Of a DNA stretch of 64,000 bases, positions 47,545-55,312 are shown piece by piece. The notes beneath the pieces were generated by a model, which worked only from the letters and a program-made list of their open reading frames with translations, did not search any database and was not told the DNA's origin. Made by a program: the position numbers and the translations under genes. The first letter of the stretch is position 1. Every line of letters begins with the position of its first letter. Source of the stretch: Limnochorda pilosa (GTDB lineage Bacteria > Bacillota > Limnochordia > Limnochordales > Limnochordaceae); contig NZ_AP014924.1 in the NCBI RefSeq assembly GCF_001544015.1, positions 1,302,001 through 1,366,000 on the forward strand. The letters run 5' to 3'.

Positions 47545-48572
47545 CGCCCCTTCACCTCCGCCTCGTCGTCGGTGTAGAGCCACTTCATGTAGACCAGCGA
47601 GAGCCCCGCGATGAAGAGGCTGATCAGGAAGGCCAGCGCGGAGCCGCGGCCGAAGTGAAGGAACTTCATGCCCGTCTCGTAGGTGAAGACCCCGAGCACC
47701 CGGATGCTGTACTGCATCAGGATGTAGATGACGTCGAAGACCCGGAAGAGCTCCATGGTCCGGAGCACCAGGATCACCAGGAGCACCGGGCGGAGGAGCG
47801 GCAGCACCACGTGGCGCAGCCTCTGCCAGAAGCCTGCTCCGTCGAGGGTGGCCGCCTCGTGGAGGGAGGCGGGGACCGTCTGCAGGCCAGCCAGGAAAAG
47901 GAGGACGACCAGGGGCGTCACCTTCCAGGTGTCCGCCAGGATGATCATGTGGAGGGCGCGGCTCGCCCCCAGCCACTCGAAGAGGGAGCCCAGCACGGGC
48001 ACCCCGGCGAAGGGGACGTCGAAGCCGAGCCAAACCACATCCTGCCCCGGGGGCAGCAGGTGAAGGGTCTTCAGCAGGCCGTTCAGGGCGCCGTAGTTGG
48101 CCCCGGCGTAGATCCACTCCCACATGCGGGCGTTGACCACCGTCGGCACCCCCCAGGGGAGGAGGACCAGCGCCCGAACCAGCGGCCGTCCGAAGAAGGG
48201 CTGGTCCAGCACCAGGGCCATGCCGAGCCCCAGGACCAGCTCCAGGCCCAGCGAGGCGAGGGTGAAGTAGAGCGTCACCCGCACCGCGGGCCAGAAGAGG
48301 GGGCTCTCGATCAGGTAGTACCGGTAGTTGGCCAGGCCCACGAAACGGGTGAGCAGCCCGCCCACGGCGGGCTCGGCCCGGTGCAGGCTGAGGTAGAAGG
48401 CCAGGAGCAGGGGTACCACCACCACGCCGCCCACCAGCAACCCGGCCGGAGCCAGCAGCCGGAAGGCGAGCCGCCGGCTCGCCGCAGTGGTCCGGTTCCC
48501 CGCAGCGCTCGCCAGGGCCCGCGGAGGCACCGTCGCCAGGGGATCGAGCCCCCGCCGGCTCGTCCGGATCAC
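47541..48572 (-). CDS. Carbohydrate ABC transporter permease, MalF/LacF type
   Basis: 343 residues. The EAA loop is HEAATLDGAGFWQRLRHVVL; hydrophobic segments begin with LLAPAGLLVGGVVVVPLLLAFYL. I place the start at GTG 48572 because GGAGGAGG lies seven bases upstream; the in-frame ATGs at 48590 and 48593 would put that ribosome site inside the coding part. It lies 129 bases after the binding-protein gene and overlaps the second permease by four bases. Confidence 0.9.
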   Translation of the reverse strand: MIRTSRRGLDPLATVPPRALASAAGNRTTAASRRLAFRLLAPAGLLVGGVVVVPLLLAFYLSLHRAEPAVGGLLTRFVGLANYRYYLIESPLFWPAVRVTLYFTLASLGLELVLGLGMALVLDQPFFGRPLVRALVLLPWGVPTVVNARMWEWIYAGANYGALNGLLKTLHLLPPGQDVVWLGFDVPFAGVPVLGSLFEWLGASRALHMIILADTWKVTPLVVLLFLAGLQTVPASLHEAATLDGAGFWQRLRHVVLPLLRPVLLVILVLRTMELFRVFDVIYILMQYSIRVLGVFTYETGMKFLHFGRGSALAFLISLFIAGLSLVYMKWLYTDDEAEVKGR

Positions 48573-48701
48573 TCGTGATCCTCCTCCCATCATGCGTGGA
48601 AGCTTTCGCAAATCGACGCCCGTCGCGCCCGGCAAGGCGGGCGAGGCCGCATCGCTCGGCACGGCCTCGCCCGCGGCCCCGGGCGCCTCCCCGCGAAGAT
48701 G

Positions 48702-49979
48702 CTAGAGGACGCCGTTGATCTCGCGCACCGCTGCATCCAGCGCCTGCTGGGGCGTCATCTTCTTCTCCAAGGCCAGGTGGATGTACCGTTGCATGATCGA
48801 CGAGACCTCAGGGTAAGGCGGGACCTTGGGCCGGTGGTGCACCGCGCCCAGTTGCTCCGCCTTGACTCCGATGACCGGGTCCATGGTCTGGGCGTAGGCG
48901 CTCTGCTGCACCGAGGTCCAGACCGGCATCTCCTGCAGGAAGGCCCTCTGGACCAGGGGGCTGGTGATGAACCGGACGTACTTCCACGCGAGCTCCTTGC
49001 TGCGGGAGTTGGCCATGATCGCCGCGCCCTGGAAGCCGCTCACGGAGGCCGTGCGCGCTCCCGCCGCGCGAGCATCGGCGGCGACGGGGATGAGGCCCAT
49101 CCGGCCGTCCCCCACCACCTTGGAGACCGACGGGTCGTTCATGAGCCCGTACTGGAAGGTCCAGTTGGTGGTGAAGGCGGCGTTGCCGGCGATGAAGTCG
49201 TCCTTGGCCGCCGCTTCGTCGTTGGTGAGCGACTTGGGGTTGGCCAGGCCCTCGTCCAGGAGCCGCACCATGAACTCCAGGGCCTTCAGGCCCGGGCCCC
49301 GGTTGAAAACGGGGCGCCCCTGAGCGTCGAAAGTGTCGCCGCCGAAGGCGCCCGTGAGCCAGACGAACTCGCAGGTGAGACCTTCCTTCTGGTTCCAGGA
49401 GTCGGTCCAGGGGTACGAGACGATGCCCTTGGCCTTCATGGCCTTCATCTGCTCCACCATCTCCTCCAGCGTCTGGGGCGGGCCCGAGAAGCCGGCCTGC
49501 TCGATCATCCGCTGGTTGTAGAAGAAGAGCTGGAAGTTGGCCAGGAAGGGCATGGCCCAGGTCTTTCCGTCGAAGACGAAGGCGTCCAGGATGGCCGGCT
49601 TGATGTCGGCCCGCATCTGGGGGGTGATGAAGTCGTCGAGGGGAGCCACCATCCGCCGCGAGGCGAACTCGGCGGTCCAGATCAGGTCCAGCAACACCAC
49701 ATCGTAGGTGGCCACGGGGGCGATGGCGGAGGTCACGATCTTCTCGTGCATCTCGTCGTACTTTACGAAGGTGAGGTTGACCTTGGCGTCTGAGACCTCC
49801 TCGAAGAGGTCCGCCATGGCCCTCACGTCGTCGGGCTGGTAACCGGCCTGGGCCATGTACAGCACGTTGAGGGTGCCGCCGGCGCCCGCGGCGGGGAGGC
49901 TTGCGACGCCAAGGGCCAGGACCCACGCCAGCGCGCTCGCACACACGAAGCCCAGGAGGCGACTCCGACAGGTCTGCAT
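48702..49979 (-). CDS. Extracellular solute-binding protein, family 1 (sugar)
   Basis: 425 residues. A signal peptide of type I (LLGFVCASALAWVLALGVAS ending PAAGA) precedes the mature TLNVLYMAQAGYQPD; no lipobox cysteine is seen. The body is a CUT1 sugar-binding protein: YDVVLLDLIWTAEFASRR, WAMPFLANFQLFFYNQRMI, ITSPLVQRAFLQEMPVW. ATG 49979 has GAGGAG seven bases upstream. It feeds the two permeases downstream. The second binding protein at 51576 shares long stretches such as DSWNQKEGLTCEFVWLT, so the two probably bind related ligands. The sugar is unknown. Confidence 0.9.
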   Translation of the reverse strand: MQTCRSRLLGFVCASALAWVLALGVASLPAAGAGGTLNVLYMAQAGYQPDDVRAMADLFEEVSDAKVNLTFVKYDEMHEKIVTSAIAPVATYDVVLLDLIWTAEFASRRMVAPLDDFITPQMRADIKPAILDAFVFDGKTWAMPFLANFQLFFYNQRMIEQAGFSGPPQTLEEMVEQMKAMKAKGIVSYPWTDSWNQKEGLTCEFVWLTGAFGGDTFDAQGRPVFNRGPGLKALEFMVRLLDEGLANPKSLTNDEAAAKDDFIAGNAAFTTNWTFQYGLMNDPSVSKVVGDGRMGLIPVAADARAAGARTASVSGFQGAAIMANSRSKELAWKYVRFITSPLVQRAFLQEMPVWTSVQQSAYAQTMDPVIGVKAEQLGAVHHRPKVPPYPEVSSIMQRYIHLALEKKMTPQQALDAAVREINGVL

Positions 49980-50051
49980 CGACACACGCTCCTCTCCGAA
50001 CGATGATTCGCCCGTCTTGCCAGCCAGCCGGCCCGCATGGGGGCGAGCCCT

Positions 50052-50076
50052 TTCATTCATACAACGAGTGAAGTAA
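50052..50076. promoter_or_regulatory. Candidate operator in the ABC/ROK divergent region
   Basis: TTCATTCA-N9-TGAAGTAA, arms agreeing at 6 of 8 positions, in an AT-rich island within the otherwise GC-rich 347-base gap between the binding-protein gene (minus) and the ROK regulator (plus). It is 73 bases upstream of the binding-protein ATG, where a repressor would act. A TATGAA hexamer lies nearby on the minus strand but has no good -35. The rest of the gap shows no gene. Recognition by the ROK protein is a guess from location. Confidence 0.35.
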
Positions 50077-50326
50077 GTGGGGCGCGCCTCCCCCTTCCAT
50101 ATCAGACCGCAGCCCACTCCCAACGCCTCAGTAGACTGCGGTCCTGCCGCTGGCTGCGCCTCGCGTCCCGCCACCGTGCGCCCTGAGGCGCGTTCTGCCA
50201 TGGCAGGGCACGATGACCAGGCCCAGCCATTCCCTCGCCCTGGTAATTCCACTCCCTGCAGGAAGTTCCTCCCTGTTGGTCGAAAAGTCCTCACGAGTCG
50301 GGAAGCGAGCGGGAGGTCGGGCCGGC

Positions 50327-51568
50327 GTGTCAGGAGATCGGGTCACGGTCCTCAAGGGGAACAACGACCTCGTCAAGGCGATCAACACCCGCACGGTGCT
50401 GAACGTCATCCGCCAGCACGCGCCCGTCTCCAGGGCCGAGATCGGGCGGCTGGCCGCGCTTTACCCGGCCACGGTGTCCACGATCGTAACCTCGCTGCTC
50501 GAGGAAGGTCTGGTGAAGGAGACGGGCCGGGGCGAGTCCACCGGCGGGCGCCAGCCGGTCCTCCTGGAGTTGAACGCGGGCGCGCATCGGGTGGTGGGGC
50601 TCTTCGTGGGGGTCGGAAGGCTGGCGGCCGTAGTTTCTGACCTGAAAGGCGCGGTGGTCGCCCGCTGGACCGAGGAAGTCCCCAGGGCCGGTCCCCAGGA
50701 GATCCTCCCGCGGCTGGTGGAGGGCACTCGTTCCGTGCTGCGCTCGGCCGGGGTGGGTGAGGAGGGCGTCTTGGGGGTGGGCGTCGCCTTTCCAGGTCCA
50801 GTGGATGTGGAGGAGGGCGTCGTCCTCGCCTCGCCCAACCTCCCCGGATGGGGCCGTTTCCCACTGAAGGAGGCACTCACCTCCCGGTTGGGCCTCGAGT
50901 GCGTGGTGGACAACGACGCCAACGCCGCGGCGTGGGGCGAGCGGTGGCTGGGCGGTCCGGACGCGCTGGAGATGCTCTACTTGGTCTTCGACTGGTCCGT
51001 GGGCGGCGGCATCGTCGTCGACGGACAGATCTACCGGGGCTGGAGGCACGCTGCCGGCGAGTTCGGCCACGTGGTGGTGGAGACAGGGGGTGCCCAGTGC
51101 ACCTGCGGGAACTTCGGCTGCCTCCACACGGTGGCTTCCGGTGAGGCCCTGGTGGCCCGCGTGCAGAGAGACGCCAAGCAGGGAGCCTCCACCCTCGCGC
51201 TGGAACTCGCCGGCGGGGATCCCGACGGCATCGACCTCGATGCCGTCTTCCAGGCGGCCGATGCCAACGACCCCAGGGTCCTTGCTCTCCTGGAGGAAGC
51301 GGGCCGGTACGCGGGCATCGGCGTGGCCAGCCTCATCAATGCGTTCAACCCCCGGACCGTGGTGCTCGGCGGGAGGCTGGTGCACCGGAGCGCCACGTTC
51401 TATCGCCGGCTCGCGGAGACGGCCCTGCGCCGGGCCTGGAGCGCGGTGGCCAGGGACGTTCAGGTGACGCGTGGCAACCTGGGGGACGATGCTTTTGTCC
51501 TGGGGGCTGCCTCGCTGGTGCTGAGCCGCCTCTTCCTCCAGCCCCGCCTTCCGGTTGGGGCGCTCTGA
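50327..51568 (+). CDS. ROK-family transcriptional regulator
   Basis: 413 residues. An N-terminal winged helix (TVLNVIRQHAPVSRAEIGRL, VSTIVTSLLEEGLVKETGRG) is joined to a ROK sugar-kinase-like domain with VGVAFPGPVDVEEG, VDNDANAAAWGERWLGG, and the zinc-binding HAAGEFGHVVVE / CTCGNFGCL. GTG 50327 is the chosen start, with GGGAGG about ten bases upstream; the first possible start at 50213 would add 38 residues unlike the family. Divergent from the transporter genes and directly before a second binding protein, it is likely a sugar-responsive repressor of this locus. Confidence 0.9.
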   Translation: MSGDRVTVLKGNNDLVKAINTRTVLNVIRQHAPVSRAEIGRLAALYPATVSTIVTSLLEEGLVKETGRGESTGGRQPVLLELNAGAHRVVGLFVGVGRLAAVVSDLKGAVVARWTEEVPRAGPQEILPRLVEGTRSVLRSAGVGEEGVLGVGVAFPGPVDVEEGVVLASPNLPGWGRFPLKEALTSRLGLECVVDNDANAAAWGERWLGGPDALEMLYLVFDWSVGGGIVVDGQIYRGWRHAAGEFGHVVVETGGAQCTCGNFGCLHTVASGEALVARVQRDAKQGASTLALELAGGDPDGIDLDAVFQAADANDPRVLALLEEAGRYAGIGVASLINAFNPRTVVLGGRLVHRSATFYRRLAETALRRAWSAVARDVQVTRGNLGDDAFVLGAASLVLSRLFLQPRLPVGAL

Positions 51569-51575
51569 GGGTGAG

Positions 51576-52970
51576 ATGGAACCGTCAGCTGCCGAAGGTG
51601 GGGTGGGACGTGGGCGGGCAACCGGGGTAGGTGGACGTCCTGGACCTGGGTGGCTCCTCTTCCTGGCCGCCCTCCTCCTGGCCGCAGGCTGGGGGTGGCC
51701 CTTAAGCATGCTCGAGCCGGCGAGACTCCCTGGGACGGAGCGTCTTCCGGTGGCCCGTGCCGAGGGCGTCAGGGACGAGGGAGGCGCTGCAGCGGGCATC
51801 AACGTTCTGTACATGGCCCAGGCGGGTTACCAGCCCGACACCTTCCGGGCCATGGCCGAGGCGTTCCAGGGTGAGACGGGCATCCCGGTGCGGATCAACT
51901 TCACCCGGTACGACGACCAGTACCAGAAGATCCTCACCGCCGCCATCGCACCCATCGGCGCCTACGACGTCATCACCCTGGATCTGATCTGGGTGGCCGA
52001 GTTCGCCCGCAAGGGCTACGTGGTCCCGCTGGACGGTCGTCTCAGCCCCGAGGTCCAGGCCGACCTGGATCGACCCGTGCTTCGAGCCATGCAGTTCGAC
52101 GGGCGCACCTGGGCCATGCCCTTCCTGGCCAACTTCCAGCTCCTTTTCTACAACCGCCGCATGCTGAGCGAGGCGGGGTTTGAGCGCCCGCCCGCCACCC
52201 TCGAGGAGCTGGAGCACCAGATGACGGTGCTGAAGGAGCGGGGCATCGTCCCGTATCCGTGGGTGGACTCGTGGAACCAGAAAGAAGGGCTGACCTGCGA
52301 GTTCGTCTGGCTCACGGCCGCCTTCGGCGGCGAGCTCTTCGACCACTTCAACCAGCCCGTTTTCAACCGCCCGCCGGGGATCGCGGCCCTGGAGACCATG
52401 GTGCGCTGGCTGGAGAAAGGCCTGGTGCACCCGGTCTCGCTCTCGGCCGACGAGACCACGGCCAAGGACCTCTTCGTGGACGGGCAGGCGGCCTTCACCT
52501 CCAACTGGACCTTCCAGGATGCGCTCATGAAGGATCCCGCCCGGAGCCGGGTGGCTGGGGAGGGCGAGGTGGGGCTGCTCCCCGTCGCCTCCCAGGTCTA
52601 CGATCCCCAGCGCTTCTTCACCGTCTCGGTGAGCGGCTTCCAGGGGTTGGCCATACCGGCCAACTCCCGCCGCCAGGCGGAGGCGTGGGCCTTCATCCGC
52701 TACGTCTCCTCACCCGAGGTGCAGGCGCAGCATCTGGAGGAGGTGCCCGTCTGGCGCTCGGTGCGCGAGGATCCCGAAACCCTGCGGCGAGACCCCGACA
52801 TGGCCCTCAAGAGCGTGGCCATCGCGAGCGTCTTCCACCGCCCCCAGCTCGTGCGCTACCAGGAGGTCTCGGCGGTCCTACAGCGGTACCTGCACCTGGC
52901 CCTGGAAGGGCGCATGAGTCCCCGGCAGGCGCTGGACCTCGCGGCGGAGGCAGTGCGCCCGCTGCTCTGA
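51576..52970 (+). CDS. Second extracellular sugar-binding protein, paralogue without own permease
   Basis: 464 residues. An N-terminal hydrophobic segment (WLLFLAALLLAAGWGWPLS) serves as signal peptide or anchor, with no lipobox cysteine; a linker of about 30 residues follows, then the binding-protein body starting INVLYMAQAGYQPD. It is clearly paralogous to the protein at 48702-49979 (shared DSWNQKEGLTCEFVWLT, WAMPFLANFQL, plus a QxA-rich end). ATG 51576 lies eight bases after the ROK stop; GAGGGTGAG precedes it. Next comes a chemoreceptor-like gene, not a permease. Sharing the neighbouring permeases, or serving as ligand carrier for that receptor, are both possible. Confidence 0.88.
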   Translation: MEPSAAEGGVGRGRATGVGGRPGPGWLLFLAALLLAAGWGWPLSMLEPARLPGTERLPVARAEGVRDEGGAAAGINVLYMAQAGYQPDTFRAMAEAFQGETGIPVRINFTRYDDQYQKILTAAIAPIGAYDVITLDLIWVAEFARKGYVVPLDGRLSPEVQADLDRPVLRAMQFDGRTWAMPFLANFQLLFYNRRMLSEAGFERPPATLEELEHQMTVLKERGIVPYPWVDSWNQKEGLTCEFVWLTAAFGGELFDHFNQPVFNRPPGIAALETMVRWLEKGLVHPVSLSADETTAKDLFVDGQAAFTSNWTFQDALMKDPARSRVAGEGEVGLLPVASQVYDPQRFFTVSVSGFQGLAIPANSRRQAEAWAFIRYVSSPEVQAQHLEEVPVWRSVREDPETLRRDPDMALKSVAIASVFHRPQLVRYQEVSAVLQRYLHLALEGRMSPRQALDLAAEAVRPLL

Positions 52971-53037
52971 GACGGGGTCCGTGCCGGTTCACGACCGTAG
53001 CCTGGCGGTCCGGATCGGGAAGAGGAGGGGGAACCCC

Positions 53038-54801
53038 GTGATCCCACACCCGCAGCGCAGGTTCAAGACTGTTTCTCGGCTTGGGAAGGCCATCCGGGTC
53101 CTGCTCGGCCGCCTGGGTCCCCTGGGGCGGCGACGCGACGGGACCCTGGTGAACAGGGTGCGGTGGGGGCTGGGAGTGGGGCTCGCCCTCATCGCTACCC
53201 TGGGCCTGGCGGCGGTGGCGGTGGTATCCGATCTCCAGACCTCCACCGCAGAGTTGAACCGCTACCGCTGGCCGACGGTGCAGCTGGCCAACGCGATCAC
53301 CCGCCGGACCCTCTCCACCGGCCTGAGGGCCTACCAGGCCGTCTCTACGGGGACGGTCTTGGAACGCCCGGCGGACGAGCTGAACGAGATCGACATCCTG
53401 GTGGACAACCTGCGAGGCCTCCTCCGAGAGCGCCCCTTGCCCGGCAGCGGGGGCCAGGACCGCACCAGCCGTCTCCTGGGGTTTCTGGATGAGATCCACG
53501 CGGCACGATCGGACTACACCCACGTCTTGGTCCAGTTGATGCAGGCGCCTCCGGGAGGCGACCGCTCCCTGCTGCTCTACCGGCTGGGCGCCGCGGGGGA
53601 CGTGCTCGTCTCCCGGGCCGACGCCTTCGAGCGGGCCATCACCGAGGAGGTCGCCCGCCAGACCGGCGAGGCCCTGGCGGTGACGGGCGCGGCGCGTGCC
53701 GGCATGACTGTGCTCACCGTGGCGCTGGTCGCCTTGGGCTCCTGGCTCGTCGCGAGCACCCTCGCCACGGCGAAGCGGGTGGCGCGCCGGGTCCAGGAGG
53801 CGGCGGAGGCGGTTTGGAAGGACAGCGAGGGTTCCCAGGAGATGACCTCCGCCATGCGGGGAGCCGTTGCGGGGGCGCGAGCCAGCCTGGAGGAGGTGCA
53901 ACGGGAGCTCCGGTCGCTTGCGCACGAGAGCGGGCAGTTCCTGGCGTCGATCCGGGAGACCACCGGGCAGGTGGCCGGAACGGTGGAGGAGGCACGCTCC
54001 CTCATCGACCAGACCGGAGTGACGGGAGCCGCAGCCCGGGGCATGGAGCAGGTGGTGGCCGTCTGCCGGGCGCAGCTTCTCACGGGGAGCACCCACGTGC
54101 GGCGGGAGGTGCGTATGGCCGAGGAGAACCTGGCGGTCGCCGAAGAGGCCGCCCGCGTGGTGGAGCGCCTCCAGGAGCGGGTGGAGGAGGCCGAGTCCAT
54201 CCTGCGGCACGTCACCGGCATCGTGGATCAGACCAGCTTCCTGGCCCTGGCGGCCCGCCTCGAGAGCCAGGCGGTTCCCGCGGGCGAGCGGGGCGGCGGG
54301 GAGGGCCTGGCAACGCTGGCGGAGCAGATCGGCGGGTTGGCCGACCGGGGGGCCCTCTCCATCGACGAGATCCGGGGCGAGCTGGCCCAGGTGCGGGAGG
54401 CCGCGGGCGGCGTGGTCCTTCCGGTCTCCCGGGCGGTCAACGGGGTGCGGGACCTGGCGCGCCACGCGACGCACCTGGAGAGCAGCTTCGAGGCGGTGGA
54501 AGCCGCGTTCCGGGAGCTGAACGAGCTCATCGCCCGGGTGGGCGCGGCCGCCTCCGACGGCTCCGCGTGCAGCCGCCGGGTGGAGCAGGCCTTGCACCGG
54601 ACGGCGCGCTTTATCGAAGAGGCCTCCCGCCAGACACAGCGGGCTGGAGCGGCCATGCAACGGTTGAGCGAGGTGGCCGACCCGGTGGTGCGCCACCACG
54701 ATGCCCTGGCCCAGGAGATGGACCGCCAGATTCGTTTCCAGCGGCGCCAGGCGGAGCGGGCCCGGGAGATGATCGAGGAAGCCCGGGCCCTGGCGCGCTG
54801 A
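53038..54801 (+). CDS. Divergent methyl-accepting-chemotaxis-like membrane protein
   Basis: 587 residues. After a basic ~43-residue N-terminus come membrane segment one (about 44-63, GLALIATLGLAAVAVV), an extracytoplasmic helical region to about 220, and membrane segment two (221-240, VLTVALVALGSWLVA), then a long helical cytoplasmic part. Residues about 395-438 (IVDQTSFLALAARLESQA ... AGERGGGEGLATLAEQIGGL) recall the chemoreceptor hairpin tip [21 protein letters not shown] with many substitutions. No HAMP domain is evident. GTG 53038 is chosen because GAGGAGGGGG lies six bases upstream. It is 67 bases behind the second sugar-binding protein. Signalling to CheA/CheW is doubtful and must be inferred. 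Confidence 0.75.
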   Translation: MIPHPQRRFKTVSRLGKAIRVLLGRLGPLGRRRDGTLVNRVRWGLGVGLALIATLGLAAVAVVSDLQTSTAELNRYRWPTVQLANAITRRTLSTGLRAYQAVSTGTVLERPADELNEIDILVDNLRGLLRERPLPGSGGQDRTSRLLGFLDEIHAARSDYTHVLVQLMQAPPGGDRSLLLYRLGAAGDVLVSRADAFERAITEEVARQTGEALAVTGAARAGMTVLTVALVALGSWLVASTLATAKRVARRVQEAAEAVWKDSEGSQEMTSAMRGAVAGARASLEEVQRELRSLAHESGQFLASIRETTGQVAGTVEEARSLIDQTGVTGAAARGMEQVVAVCRAQLLTGSTHVRREVRMAEENLAVAEEAARVVERLQERVEEAESILRHVTGIVDQTSFLALAARLESQAVPAGERGGGEGLATLAEQIGGLADRGALSIDEIRGELAQVREAAGGVVLPVSRAVNGVRDLARHATHLESSFEAVEAAFRELNELIARVGAAASDGSACSRRVEQALHRTARFIEEASRQTQRAGAAMQRLSEVADPVVRHHDALAQEMDRQIRFQRRQAERAREMIEEARALAR

Positions 54802-54831
54802 CGGCGGTGACCTTCCGCTGGCGGTGAGCGC

Positions 54832-55074
54832 TCAGGCCCGGCCCTTCGCACCCCGCGACGGCCGGCCCTTCCTGCGGGGCCCGCGCGGCGGGCTGCCGCC
54901 CTCGTAGGGGTGGTGGGCCGCCGCGTCGTCCGGGTTGTCCAGGGCGACCAGGCTCTCAGGGTCGCCTTTCGGCTCGTCCCCTGTCAGGGGATCGTCGGGG
55001 CTGTCGTATCCGATCAGGTTGGCCTCGCGCGGGTCCACGCCCTTGCCTGCCCGGGGCTTGCTCGGCTCTGGCAT
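54832..55074 (-). CDS. Small charged hypothetical protein
   Basis: 80 residues, ATG 55074 with GGGAGGG seven bases upstream. No family recognised. The protein is mostly disordered-looking: a KPRAGKGVDPREANLIGYDS start, an acidic middle (DDPLTGDEPKGDPESLVALD), a short HHPYEGG and a strongly basic tail (RRKGRPSRGAKGRA). It stands alone between the receptor-like gene and the GT4 gene, on the opposite strand to both. Confidence 0.55.
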   Translation of the reverse strand: MPEPSKPRAGKGVDPREANLIGYDSPDDPLTGDEPKGDPESLVALDNPDDAAAHHPYEGGSPPRGPRRKGRPSRGAKGRA

Positions 55075-55312
55075 GATGGTTCCCTCCCTCGGGTAGTCTG
55101 CCCGGCGGGTGCACCGGGCAGCCCTCGGGCGCAGGCACCGCAGGCGCGCCGGACGCGGCCGGCGGCGGTTCCCCTCCACCCCCACGCGGGTGCATGGGTG
55201 CCCCGCCCCAGGGGGATCCTTCCTGTGAGCATCGGTGTCCGGGCGCGGGGGAAGCGTAGGAGATCGGTACGGCCCCCGGGCTGGCTCCGGCGGGGAGACG
55301 GAGGCGGTGGCC

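Noticed and set aside
50077-50640. 187-codon open frame overlapping the ROK start
   Set aside because: The second half is a frame-shifted shadow of the ROK gene and the first half lies in the intergenic region without a ribosome site.
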